Shown: one piece after another, positions 18,191 through 27,370 of the stretch
How positions within the stretch are numbered: the stretch's first letter is position 1
Layout of the letters: each line of letters begins with the position of its first letter
Assembly (NCBI RefSeq): GCF_001889525.1
Contig: NZ_CP018192.1
Coordinates: 1,499,493 to 1,563,492, forward strand
DNA length: 64,000 nt
From: Granulibacter bethesdensis
GTDB lineage: Bacteria > Pseudomonadota > Alphaproteobacteria > Acetobacterales > Acetobacteraceae
Direction: 5' to 3'
Notes under the pieces: model-generated
Seen by the model: only the letters and a program-made list of their open reading frames with translations
Databases searched by the model: none
Told to the model about the DNA's origin: nothing
Program-made: the position numbers and the translations under genes

Positions 18191-19165
18191 ATGGACGCTC
18201 CGCAATCAAACGGTTCACGGGTTGAGCACCAACGGCGGATCACGGAAAAGCTGACCCGGGAGTTAGGACACGAAGTCGTTGCGTTCCTGAACGATCCAAC
18301 CGTTATTGAAATTATGCTTAACCCTGACGGGTCGCTTTGGGTAGAGCAGTTAGGAAAGCCTATGCGCAAATTTGGGCGCATGGGGGCCGCCCAAGCTGAA
18401 TCGTTGATGGCGACGGTAGCTTCAACACTGCGAACACAAATCACAGTACACAATCCCATACTTGAATGTGAATTGCCGTTAGACGGCTCACGCTTTGAAG
18501 CTCTCATTCCGCCGCTTGTATCAGGGCCTACGTTCACGATCCGTAAAAAAGCCCTGTCCGTGTTTTCTCTGGAAAATTATGTTGACCAGGGAATCATGAC
18601 GAATGAGCAACGTATCGTCATTGAGCGCAGCGTATGCCAGCGGAAAAATATTCTTGTGGTAGGTGGTACTGGATCTGGCAAAACCACTCTGACGAACGCG
18701 ATTATTCGGCACATGTCGGACGTAGCCCCGGAGGATAGATTAGCAATCATTGAGGACACGGGCGAACTGCAATGCTCTGCGCCCAACGCAGTCCTTATGC
18801 GCGTCGTAGCACATGTCGATATGACCCGGCTGCTCAAGGCGACCATGCGTTTGCGGCCTGACCGCATCATTATTGGTGAAGTGCGCGATGGCGCTGCCCT
18901 CGCCCTGTTGAAGGCATGGAACACCGGCCATCCGGGAGGGATAGCTACCATTCACGCCAATTCGGCTTCCGCAGGATTGATCCGCATGGAGCAACTGGTA
19001 GCGGAAGCAACACAGGCTTCAATGCAGACACTGATTGCGGAAGCAATCAACCTTATCATCTTTATTGCAAAAGAGGGGCGTGGGAGAATTGTAAAAGATG
19101 TTATTATGATAATGGGTTATGATGGTGAAAATTACTTAATAAATCAAGGAAATATATACCAATGA
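18191..19165 (+). CDS. trbB: Conjugal transfer ATPase TrbB (VirB11 family)
   Basis: 324 residues from the ATG at 18191, with GGGAGGG immediately upstream; a GTG at 18173 is weaker. N-terminal domain ~1-130, then the VirB11-like secretion ATPase with Walker A GGTGSGKTTLTNA (about 155-167), the Asp box IIEDTGELQ, the RPDRIIIGEVRDGAALALLKA Walker B and His box GHPGGIATIHANSA. A hexameric cytoplasmic ATPase at the base of the type IV system. First gene of the trb operon; overlaps trbC by 4 bases (ATGA). Confidence 0.95.
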   Translation: MDAPQSNGSRVEHQRRITEKLTRELGHEVVAFLNDPTVIEIMLNPDGSLWVEQLGKPMRKFGRMGAAQAESLMATVASTLRTQITVHNPILECELPLDGSRFEALIPPLVSGPTFTIRKKALSVFSLENYVDQGIMTNEQRIVIERSVCQRKNILVVGGTGSGKTTLTNAIIRHMSDVAPEDRLAIIEDTGELQCSAPNAVLMRVVAHVDMTRLLKATMRLRPDRIIIGEVRDGAALALLKAWNTGHPGGIATIHANSASAGLIRMEQLVAEATQASMQTLIAEAINLIIFIAKEGRGRIVKDVIMIMGYDGENYLINQGNIYQ

Positions 19166-19608
19166 TTACCGTTAAATATATACGCAATTTTTTTCATTCT
19201 CCATCACTCTGGGTAATTTTGTCTTTTATTTTTATTGCCATTATTTTGTACTATGGCATATCTTATGCCCATGCAGCCGATACAAACGCCGCAAGTACAG
19301 GCGGCCTGCCGTGGGACACGCCCATTACGACGATCCGCAAAGATTTGTCCGGCCCAGTCGCATTCGCCTTTGCACTTGTCGGCATCTTCGCCACTGGCGC
19401 AACTTTGATTTGGGGTGGTGAAATCTCAGAATTCACCCGGCGTATGATGTATCTTGTTCTTGTTATCTGCATTCTCGTTTTCAGCAACACACTCCTGACC
19501 GGCAGCTTGTTCACTGGGGCCATGGTCCCGGCGTCAGGCCTTAGTATGAATAATACGAAGGCTAACGCTTTGGTTCATCACGTCCCCACGGAAATGGTTT
19601 GCAAATGA
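19162..19608 (+). CDS. trbC: Pilin/transfer protein TrbC (VirB2 family)
   Basis: 148 residues. A long N-terminal hydrophobic segment with cleavage site near YAHAADTN is followed by two further membrane helices (GPVAFAFALVGIFATGATLI and MYLVLVICILVFSNTLL). This is the organisation of TrbC/VirB2 pilins, which are processed and often cyclised. Overlaps trbB and trbD by ATGA junctions. Confidence 0.88.
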   Translation: MITVKYIRNFFHSPSLWVILSFIFIAIILYYGISYAHAADTNAASTGGLPWDTPITTIRKDLSGPVAFAFALVGIFATGATLIWGGEISEFTRRMMYLVLVICILVFSNTLLTGSLFTGAMVPASGLSMNNTKANALVHHVPTEMVCK

Positions 19609-19919
19609 GAAAGGAGGATACTTTACGACAAACAAGAATCCATCGCGCGCTGCATCGTCCACAACAGATATGGGGAGGAGAGCGAGAGCTGATGCTTTTC
19701 TCCATGCTCGTTGCGGGTGGCCTCATCATTGCAGCAATGAATATCGTCGTAACATTGATTGGTACCATTATGTGGCTGGCATGTGTTTATGGCCTTCGGA
19801 TGATGGCCAAGGCTGATCCGGTCATGTCCAAAGTGTACATGCGCCAACTGCGCTATCAGGAATACTACGCGCCGTTCTCTCGTCCGTGGCGAATTGACCG
19901 CACTAAACGGCGCAGTTAA
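19605..19919 (+). CDS. trbD: TrbD (VirB3 family)
   Basis: 104 residues from the ATG at 19605, overlapping the trbC stop. RIHRALHRPQQIWGGERELM is the conserved VirB3/TrbD N-terminus, followed by two close membrane helices (30-70) and a basic tail. Inner-membrane component paired with the TrbE ATPase. An AAGGAGG at 19611-19617 lies inside the gene but has no start behind it. Confidence 0.88.
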   Translation: MRKEDTLRQTRIHRALHRPQQIWGGERELMLFSMLVAGGLIIAAMNIVVTLIGTIMWLACVYGLRMMAKADPVMSKVYMRQLRYQEYYAPFSRPWRIDRTKRRS

Positions 19920-19933
19920 ATGAGGATTTTACG

Positions 19934-22432
19934 ATGCTTGCGCTACAACAATTCAGGAGCAAAGTTGCGGGCCTGCCTGATCTGCTGAACTATGCAGCCT
20001 TGATTGATGAAGGCATCATTCTCGGCAAAGATGGATCACTCATTGCTGGTTTTTTCTTCCGAGGCGATGACGCCGCTGTAGCAACAAACTCAGAACTCAA
20101 TTACTTGACCGCGATGGTCAATACCTATCTAGCTCGTTTTGGCGCTGGCTGGGCTATATGGATTGATGCCATTCGCATTGATTCGCCAGGTTATCCAGAA
20201 CCAGAAACTGCGCATTTCCTTGAGCCTATTTCAGCAATGATTGACGCTGAACGACGTGCGATGTTTGAGCAGGATGCTGCGCACTACGAAACTGAATATG
20301 CGATCATCGTGGAATACCTTCCGCCTTTATTGAGGGAATCCCGATTTAGCGAAATGGTCTATAATGATATTGAGGCCGACCATAGTGCGCCGCCGGGCAA
20401 CCGCCATCTTGAAGATTTCCAAAAACGGCTCCTTGATTTAGAGGATGGGCTTGGTGATCTGCTGCATATGCGGCGCATGAAAACATTACGGAGCGAGACA
20501 CCTGAGGGTGAAAGCTATGACTCCGACGAGTTGGTAAACTATCTACATTTCTGTCTTACTGGCGAAGCAATTGCTTTACGCATTCCGGATTGTCCGATGT
20601 ATCTGGATGCATGGTTGGGCTTTCCCGAACTCTGGCCAGGTGACATACCAAAGTTAGGGGAAAAGTTTTTTATGTGTGTAGCGATTGAGGGTTTTCCTGG
20701 TATGACAGAACCGGGAATGCTCGGCATGTTAGACGGCCTGCCGTTAGCTTATCGCTGGTCTTCTCGTTTTATTTTTCTTGAACAGCATGAAGCCGTGGCG
20801 GCACTCAACCGTTACCGGCTGAAGTGGCAACAAAAAGTACGTGGTTTCTGGTCACAAGTTATCAAAAGCCAAAAGGGCATGATAAATACCGATGCGCTCG
20901 GTATGGTCCACGAAAGCGAGGAGGCGATTAATGAGGCCAAATCTGACCTTGTCGCATACGGATATTACACACCTGTTATCGTCCTTATACATAAGAACAG
21001 GGCTTTTTTAGAAGAGCAGGCGCGCTATATAAAACGAGAGATAGAACGGCGTGGATTTTCGGCCCGCATTGAATCGGTGAATACCCTTGAGGCATGGCTT
21101 GGATCGCTGCCCGGTCATACCTATCCAAATATACGCCGTCCTTTGGTGCATACGCTGAATCTTGCAGATCTATTGCCTTTAGCAAGCATATGGCCAGGCG
21201 AGCGGGAGTGCCCCTGTAACTTCTACCCAGCAGGCTCCCCTCCACTGATGCAGACGGTTACAACGGGAGCAACGCCGTTTCGACTTAATCTTCATGTTGG
21301 CGACGTAGGCCATACGCTGGTTTTCGGACCGACAGGAGCAGGAAAGTCAACGCTTCTGGCAATGATACTTGTGCAAGCCCGCCGCTACTGCTCACGGCCT
21401 CAGCATGATGGCACGACGTTGCCTATGACAATTACGGCCTTTGATAAAGGACGTTCGCTCTATGCCCTATGCGCGGCCACAGGCGGCCGCCACTATGATA
21501 TTGGTTCAGACGACAGTCCAATAGCTGTCGCTCCCCTCACGGAAATTGATTCCGACTCAAATATGCTGTGGGCAGAGGAGTGGGTCGCGATCTGCTTTGA
21601 ATTGCAGGCCAATCGTGCGCCCTCGCCTCAACAAAAAGCGGAAATGCACCGGGCTATGAGACTACTCGCACAAGCACCACGTGAGAACAGATCCTTAACA
21701 GAGTTCGTGACAACTATACAGGATGATGAAATTCGCGCTGCTATCTCGCACTATACAATTAGTGGTGCAATGGGATATCTGCTGGACGGGCAGTCTGACA
21801 GGGTAGATTTATCTCCGTTTACCGTTTTTGAAATCGACGAATTGATGAAACTGGGCGATAAAAATGCTATTCCTGTACTCCTCTATCTTTTCAGGCGATT
21901 TGAGCAATCATTGAAAGGACAGCCGGCAATCCTTTCACTTGACGAAGCCTGGGTGATGCTGGGGCATCCGGTGTTCCGTGAACGCCTGCGTGAATGGCTT
22001 AAAGAATTGAGAAAGAAAAACTGCCTTGTTCTTCTGGCAACGCAGAGCCTATCTGACGCAGTTGGTTCTGGCCTTCTCGATGTTCTGCTTGAACAGTGCC
22101 CTACTAAAATTCTGCTTCCAAATAAAGAAGCTGATTTAAGGGGTACTAAAGATAATCCTGGCCCAGCTGATCTTTACCAAACATTCGGTCTTAATCAGCG
22201 GGAAATTGAATTACTGAAAAATGGCCAATATAAGCGACATTACTATTATAAATCATCACTCGGTCGTCGTCTATTCGAATTAGGATTAGGTCCGCTTGCC
22301 CTTAGTTTTGTAGCTGTATCAGATAAAGAATCTATCGCCGAGATTCAGCTTCTGCAAGAACTTCATGGAGTAGACTGGCCTTTGGTTTGGTTAGATCATA
22401 GGAGCGTCGATTATGAAAAATTTGTTCAGTAA
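19934..22432 (+). CDS. trbE: Conjugal transfer ATPase TrbE (VirB4 family)
   Basis: 832 residues, typical for VirB4/TrbE. An N-terminal CagE/TrbE domain (to ~400) is followed by the ATPase core with Walker A GPTGAGKSTLLAMIL (about residues 462-476) and Walker B PAILSLDEAWVML. Energises pilus biogenesis and substrate transfer at the inner membrane. An AGGATTTTACG stretch precedes the ATG. Its end overlaps trbJ by 20 bases. Confidence 0.95.
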   Translation: MLALQQFRSKVAGLPDLLNYAALIDEGIILGKDGSLIAGFFFRGDDAAVATNSELNYLTAMVNTYLARFGAGWAIWIDAIRIDSPGYPEPETAHFLEPISAMIDAERRAMFEQDAAHYETEYAIIVEYLPPLLRESRFSEMVYNDIEADHSAPPGNRHLEDFQKRLLDLEDGLGDLLHMRRMKTLRSETPEGESYDSDELVNYLHFCLTGEAIALRIPDCPMYLDAWLGFPELWPGDIPKLGEKFFMCVAIEGFPGMTEPGMLGMLDGLPLAYRWSSRFIFLEQHEAVAALNRYRLKWQQKVRGFWSQVIKSQKGMINTDALGMVHESEEAINEAKSDLVAYGYYTPVIVLIHKNRAFLEEQARYIKREIERRGFSARIESVNTLEAWLGSLPGHTYPNIRRPLVHTLNLADLLPLASIWPGERECPCNFYPAGSPPLMQTVTTGATPFRLNLHVGDVGHTLVFGPTGAGKSTLLAMILVQARRYCSRPQHDGTTLPMTITAFDKGRSLYALCAATGGRHYDIGSDDSPIAVAPLTEIDSDSNMLWAEEWVAICFELQANRAPSPQQKAEMHRAMRLLAQAPRENRSLTEFVTTIQDDEIRAAISHYTISGAMGYLLDGQSDRVDLSPFTVFEIDELMKLGDKNAIPVLLYLFRRFEQSLKGQPAILSLDEAWVMLGHPVFRERLREWLKELRKKNCLVLLATQSLSDAVGSGLLDVLLEQCPTKILLPNKEADLRGTKDNPGPADLYQTFGLNQREIELLKNGQYKRHYYYKSSLGRRLFELGLGPLALSFVAVSDKESIAEIQLLQELHGVDWPLVWLDHRSVDYEKFVQ

Positions 22433-23174
22433 AATTCTCTTTTTCAGGCTAATGATATTTTCTTTTGGTACTGCTTTGTTCGCCGGGGTCAACCCTGCGT
22501 ATGCCCAATGGGCAGTGACATGCGTAAACTGCTCAAACCTTTTATCGCAGATGTTACAGTATGGAAAAGAAGTAGAAACGGCAGCGATAAGCGCTCAACA
22601 ACTTGAAACACAAATCCAACAATATCAAAGTATGGTACGGCAAGGGCTTTCCCTTCCCCAAAGCCTTTTTTCTCAGATCACCAGTAACCTTGCTCAAATC
22701 CAAAGTCTCTACAATCAAAGTAGTGCAGTTGCAGGAAATATTGCAAACTTTGAAAATAATTTTTCTACAAAATTTCCAGGCTATAATACTTACCTGACAA
22801 ACAATGGGCAGAATCCTGCCTATGTCCAGGATTTTTATAAGCAATGGGCTCAAAATGGGCTTGATTCCAATAAAGCAGCCATGGGCGTAGCCGGAACAAA
22901 CGTGAACCAAATTCAAACGGAAGACTCACAGCTTGCATCTCTGATCAACCAATCTCAGTCAGCAGCAGGGCAATTGCAGGCTATTCAGGCTGCCAATCAA
23001 ATTGCTGCTCAGCAGGTGCAGCAAATGCAAAAATTGCGCGAGCTAGTAAATGCACAAATTCAGAATGAAGGCAATTATTATGCTCAGGCTATCCAGAGAC
23101 AAGCAATTGATGATGCTGCAACAGCAGCTTTCTACTCTGGCACCGTAAACAGGAGCGGAGCAAAAGGATATTAG
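22413..23174 (+). CDS. trbJ: TrbJ, P-type transfer periplasmic protein
   Basis: 253 residues with a signal peptide (cleavage near PAYAQW) and a Gln-rich, largely coiled-coil body (QQLETQIQQYQSMVRQGLSL...). It has CVNC at the mature N-terminus. This matches TrbJ, the VirB5 counterpart of P-type systems. Start overlaps the trbE 3' end. Confidence 0.85.
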   Translation: MKNLFSKILFFRLMIFSFGTALFAGVNPAYAQWAVTCVNCSNLLSQMLQYGKEVETAAISAQQLETQIQQYQSMVRQGLSLPQSLFSQITSNLAQIQSLYNQSSAVAGNIANFENNFSTKFPGYNTYLTNNGQNPAYVQDFYKQWAQNGLDSNKAAMGVAGTNVNQIQTEDSQLASLINQSQSAAGQLQAIQAANQIAAQQVQQMQKLRELVNAQIQNEGNYYAQAIQRQAIDDAATAAFYSGTVNRSGAKGY

Positions 23175-23177
23175 CCC

Positions 23178-24917
23178 ATGCAAATCAAGGCTGCTATTGA
23201 AATCATTATTCTGGTCGTGTTTACAGTGGTAGATATCCTAATCGCTCGCCAGATCGATAGCGGCCGTCGCGTTTCAGTCACAGTGAATAACCATGCTTTA
23301 GTAATATCCTCGGATAAGCAATTCTGCTCCCCTCAATCCACTACGAGTGATAGTTACAATATCATTAAGAAATCATTGGTGCTCATACTATTTGCTTTTG
23401 GCACAGTCCTGCTCTTTTCAGATGCTTCTCATGCTGCTGATCTCAGCAATCCGACACAGTCCTATCAAGGGCTGCTCGATTTGATCCAATCTGGTGCAAA
23501 TAGCTGGAACGCAAGACTACTCGGATATGCTAAAGACCTTTTCTGGTCACTTGCACTTATTCAACTGGTCTGGACATTTGCACCCCTTGTTCTCAAGGGT
23601 GCAGACATAGGAGAAATCGTTGGTGAACTATTATATTTTGTCATGATCATCGGCTTTTTCTATGCACTGTTAACTAACGCAGTTACATGGGCAACCGATA
23701 TTGTCAATTCTTTCCGGCATGCCGGTGCCGTGGCTGCTGGTGTGGGCCAGCAACTTGAACCTGGCAACATGTTCGGGTTTGCAGTTCAAATGGCAAAAAC
23801 CATTGGCGAAACGCGTACAGTGAATCCTCTCATCGCTGGAATGGTCTCTTTAGCGAGCGTCATCGTTTTATTATGCTTCTCCTTTATCTCCGCCTTTATG
23901 GGCGTTACGCTAGTTGAATCTTATATCGTCATTAATGCCTCCGTTTTTTTCTTAGGCTTTGGCGGCAGTCAATGGACCCGCGGATATGCGATGGCGATGG
24001 CGCGTTATGCGGTAGCTGTCGGTGCCAAACTATTTGTTTTGACTCTTCTGATAGGTATTATAATCCAGTCTGGTAATTCATGGGCAGCAGCCTACAGCCG
24101 TGACCAAGTGTCCATGTGGACAATGGTCGGATTATCCCTTGTTTGTGCCTACCTATCAAAACAAATCCCGGATCTAGTGCAAAGCATGATTTCTGGGTCA
24201 TCGATAGGCGACCTTTCTGTAGTTGGGGCCAGAGCTGCATTCACAGCCGCAACCGGAGGCGTCGGTAGCATCCCTCCTGTAGCAGGCGGAGTAGGCAAGG
24301 CTACAGAATTTGATGTTAACGCTGCTGGTCGCAACCTTGCCAACGCGATGGATTACTCCTTTGCCGAACATAGCAAAATATCTGGAATTATGAGCAGCAG
24401 TGAGAGCAGTTCAATTCAAACAGCTAGTTTGCTGTCACCACGTGTTGGCGGTTCAACACACATATCAAAATCCGATACTGGCTCGTTACCACAGAATAGA
24501 TCAAGACAGGGCGACAGTTATATATCACGCATTCCAGGTGCATCCTCAGGTATAAGCGCCCCCATTACAATAGTGGCAGATAATACACGAGCTGCCTCTG
24601 CGGCTCTTGACGGTGCTTCCGGCGGCAAAACTGGAACTCCTCAGTCATTCAGCCAGCAAACCTCTTCTGACTCACCATCTCGGCCAATCAGTATGGTGTT
24701 TGCTCGGTCTGCTTTGGCTAGAGCTGTGGGAGACACTGGCCTCTTATCTACGCTCTCTGTGCCTGGAATGGAACGTAATCACAAATTGACTCTCAGCCAA
24801 AGTCTACAAAACGGTGGGAATGGAGAGGGCAAAACATGGGTGCGCAATGACGCATTCCCATCATCAAAACCTGAAAACATGCTCCCGCCCACACCGGATC
24901 CGAAAGAAAAGACATGA
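23178..24917 (+). CDS. trbL: TrbL (VirB6 family) with an unusual N-terminal extension
   Basis: 579 residues. Residues ~1-65 hold a hydrophobic helix (IIILVVFTVVDILIARQI) plus a soluble stretch with a Cys. Only then comes what looks like the normal TrbL signal (KKSLVLILFAFGTVLLFSDASHA) and the polytopic core (LLDLIQSGANSWNARLLGYA, then at least five helices to ~residue 330). A long Ser/Gly/Pro-rich hydrophilic tail follows, normal for TrbL. The position is where trbK (entry exclusion) usually sits, and no separate trbK exists, so the extension may be a fused trbK remnant. Inner-membrane channel component. Confidence 0.88.
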   Translation: MQIKAAIEIIILVVFTVVDILIARQIDSGRRVSVTVNNHALVISSDKQFCSPQSTTSDSYNIIKKSLVLILFAFGTVLLFSDASHAADLSNPTQSYQGLLDLIQSGANSWNARLLGYAKDLFWSLALIQLVWTFAPLVLKGADIGEIVGELLYFVMIIGFFYALLTNAVTWATDIVNSFRHAGAVAAGVGQQLEPGNMFGFAVQMAKTIGETRTVNPLIAGMVSLASVIVLLCFSFISAFMGVTLVESYIVINASVFFLGFGGSQWTRGYAMAMARYAVAVGAKLFVLTLLIGIIIQSGNSWAAAYSRDQVSMWTMVGLSLVCAYLSKQIPDLVQSMISGSSIGDLSVVGARAAFTAATGGVGSIPPVAGGVGKATEFDVNAAGRNLANAMDYSFAEHSKISGIMSSSESSSIQTASLLSPRVGGSTHISKSDTGSLPQNRSRQGDSYISRIPGASSGISAPITIVADNTRAASAALDGASGGKTGTPQSFSQQTSSDSPSRPISMVFARSALARAVGDTGLLSTLSVPGMERNHKLTLSQSLQNGGNGEGKTWVRNDAFPSSKPENMLPPTPDPKEKT

Positions 24918-25180
24918 ACGGCAATATTATTATGAATATGATAGTTTTATTCTTATATAGAATTACTTTTTGCTTGCATTTAGCCGCGTTTAATTTTTGC
25001 TCATGTGGTAAAAATAAGGGCTTGGTATCTTATATGCCATGACGACGAGGGCGCGATTGGTTTCCCTTCACATCACCTGAACTGCTTATGGCCTATAATC
25101 GGCAGCAAGCAAAAATAAAAACAATTCTTCGAATTAAAGTATAATTTATATTATATAATATTATACTAAGCGGGGTTCAT
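24918..25180. other. AT-rich gap inside the trb cluster
   Basis: 263 bases without a recognisable gene between trbL and trbF. The last 50 bases are almost pure A/T (ATTATATAATATTATAC-like) and may carry a promoter for trbFGHI. I see no repeat or terminator. Confidence 0.4.
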
Positions 25181-25873
25181 ATGAAACGGCAAGTACCCGA
25201 TAAGAAAAAGACAGTTAATGCACCACTATCGCCTTATATCGCCGCGCGCCGTGAATGGAATGAGAGGTACGGCGAATATATAAAAAAAGCAAAAACGTGG
25301 CGTTTAACTGCTTTCTTCGCCTTAGGAATTGCATTCGTGGCGGTCGGAGGTTTGGTCTCAGTGTCCATGCAATCACGAGTGGTACCCTACATTGTGAGCC
25401 TGAACGGGCATAACGATGTAGTCCGTGTTGAACGTGCAGAAATTTTGAAGCAACCAGATTCAAATGTTATAGCGGCAGCGCTGGCAAATTGGGTCATTGG
25501 TGCGCGTACGATCTATACAGATGGCCAAGCCATGAAAAATCTTATTGACACAACGTATGCCATGACGCTGCCTCAGAGCGCCGCCTATCAGGCACTTGCT
25601 TCCTATCATCGAGAACACAACCCTTATATTCTTTCTTCATCAGAAAATATTTCTGTTCAAATTAATCTGGTTGTGCCTGTCTCTAATGAGTCTTGGGAGG
25701 TGGAATGGACTGAAACCACAAAGTCACCTTCTGGAAAAGTAATCAGCACCAAAGATTGGAAAGCAACCTTAACAATCTCGCTTGCACCGCCAACCGACCC
25801 GCAGCAAATCATGCTTAATCCTCTAGGAATTTACGTCAGGCAGTTCGCTTGGAGTAGTCGCCTGCCATCTTGA
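25181..25873 (+). CDS. trbF: TrbF (VirB8 family)
   Basis: 230 residues: a short cytoplasmic N-terminus (AARREWNERYGEYIKKAKTW, the conserved VirB8/TrbF box), one membrane helix (~45-65) and a periplasmic domain ending NPLGIYVRQFAWSSRLPS, which has the family NPxG-(I/L)xV motif. Scaffold of the inner-membrane complex. Confidence 0.92.
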   Translation: MKRQVPDKKKTVNAPLSPYIAARREWNERYGEYIKKAKTWRLTAFFALGIAFVAVGGLVSVSMQSRVVPYIVSLNGHNDVVRVERAEILKQPDSNVIAAALANWVIGARTIYTDGQAMKNLIDTTYAMTLPQSAAYQALASYHREHNPYILSSSENISVQINLVVPVSNESWEVEWTETTKSPSGKVISTKDWKATLTISLAPPTDPQQIMLNPLGIYVRQFAWSSRLPS

Positions 25874-25902
25874 TAAAAAGTTTACTTTCCAAGGTGAATG
25901 CA

Positions 25903-26901
25903 ATGAAAAATTGTAATAAAATGAGAATCTCTTCAGCTTGGGCCTCTATTTTTTTCTTGACTTTGCCAGCTCTTGCAATGGCTCAAAATACCATCCAACC
26001 GCCAGGAGAATCTATAAAGCTGACTCGCACACCGGCTAATAGTCCACCTACACCCTTTGCTCCTCTTCCTGCAGTGCCGTTCTTGTCATCAAATATAGTC
26101 CCGCTGACAGAAAAGGAAGCATATGGTCTCAAGCTCGCGGATGAATGGAAAAATCATCCCGACAGGCCACGGCGCGGCGGTGATGGAAGTGTAGTTTATC
26201 TTTATGGTGCAACCATGCCAGTGTTGATCTGCACGCCGCTTGAGGTCTGCTCAATCAGGCTTCAACCTGGTGAGATCGTTAATGACGTTCACACAGGTGA
26301 CATTGCTCGCTGGAGGATCAATCCAGCGACAAGCGGCAGCGGCGGAAGCACAACCACCTTTGTCGTCGTGAAGCCCACGGATTCTGGCCTGACGACTGAT
26401 CTGTTTATTACAACAACGCGTCGTAGCTACACCATCAAACTGGTCAGCGATCAACAACGATGGATACCAATTCTTTCGTTTGATTATCCTGATGACATTC
26501 AAGCCGCATGGGCATCCTATCATCAACGCGAAGGAGAAGCGCAGCAAGCTTCAGCAGCAAATTATGCGCGGAATACAATACCAGAAACCGGGCAAAATCT
26601 GGCCAACCTTGATTTCAGGTTTCGTTTATCAGGTGATAATCCCTCATGGACACCTTTGCGTGTCTACACTGATGGTTTAAAAACTTATATCCAATTTCCC
26701 CGCTCAGGTTTCCCCAATGGCGCACCCGCACTCGTGGCTCTTGGTGAAGGTGGTTGGTTCCATAGTGCACCTACAAAGCTGGTGAACTACCGGGTTGCGG
26801 GTGATCGCTACGTCGTAGACCAGTTACTACAACGTGCTGCCCTCATTACTGGCGTTGGCGGAGATCAACAACGCGTCATAATTACGTATGAGGGGAATTA
26901 A
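25903..26901 (+). CDS. trbG: TrbG (VirB9/CagX family)
   Basis: 332 residues from the ATG at 25903, preceded by AAGGTG; the frame is open from a TTG at 25870 that overlaps trbF. Signal peptide ending near LAMAQNT, then the CagX domain with YGATMPVLICTPLEVCSIRL, an IVNDVHTGDIARWRI segment and a C-terminal beta domain with TYIQFP. Outer-membrane-associated ring protein of the core complex with TrbH and TrbI. Confidence 0.9.
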   Translation: MKNCNKMRISSAWASIFFLTLPALAMAQNTIQPPGESIKLTRTPANSPPTPFAPLPAVPFLSSNIVPLTEKEAYGLKLADEWKNHPDRPRRGGDGSVVYLYGATMPVLICTPLEVCSIRLQPGEIVNDVHTGDIARWRINPATSGSGGSTTTFVVVKPTDSGLTTDLFITTTRRSYTIKLVSDQQRWIPILSFDYPDDIQAAWASYHQREGEAQQASAANYARNTIPETGQNLANLDFRFRLSGDNPSWTPLRVYTDGLKTYIQFPRSGFPNGAPALVALGEGGWFHSAPTKLVNYRVAGDRYVVDQLLQRAALITGVGGDQQRVIITYEGN

Positions 26902-26902
26902 C

Positions 26903-27370
26903 ATGAAAAAGCATTTTCTTATTTTTAGTATTCTCACAATATCAGCTTTGACCGGCTGTGCTACATTGCCGGATAGTAGCATGTCATACGTGTCAGAGAA
27001 GATTACCAACCCCTCGGATGCCAGCGTAATGGCGTATGACGCCGCCGATTATCTAACAACAGTGCTACCACCCGCACAGACAACCCTTATGCTTGATCCA
27101 CCGCAGTCGCTGCGTGGCAATATCCTGACGCCCGCCTTCGAAACAGCTTTGCGCACAAGAGGCTATGCGCTCGTGCAGCTGCCACAGTATCCATCACCTG
27201 TATCCAAGCAACCTCACGGTACACACCTGCGTTATTTGATATCTCCCCTCGATGCGGGCGTGTTGCTCCAATTGCAATATCAGGGCGTTGAAGCGGCACG
27301 TTTTTATTATCGTGATAAAAATGGTGCTTTGACATTCAATGCTCCGTTTACTGTTAGGGAGTCGCACTAA
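26903..27370 (+). CDS. trbH: TrbH-type conjugal transfer lipoprotein
   Basis: 155 residues from MKKHFLIFSILTISALTGCA; the lipobox LTGC puts the modified Cys at residue 19. The body (SDASVMAYDAADYLTTVLPPAQTTL and GNILTPAFETALRTRGYALVQ) resembles TrbH. VirB7-like role in anchoring the core complex to the outer membrane. It starts 1 base after the trbG stop and ends on the trbI start codon. Confidence 0.82.
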   Translation: MKKHFLIFSILTISALTGCATLPDSSMSYVSEKITNPSDASVMAYDAADYLTTVLPPAQTTLMLDPPQSLRGNILTPAFETALRTRGYALVQLPQYPSPVSKQPHGTHLRYLISPLDAGVLLQLQYQGVEAARFYYRDKNGALTFNAPFTVRESH

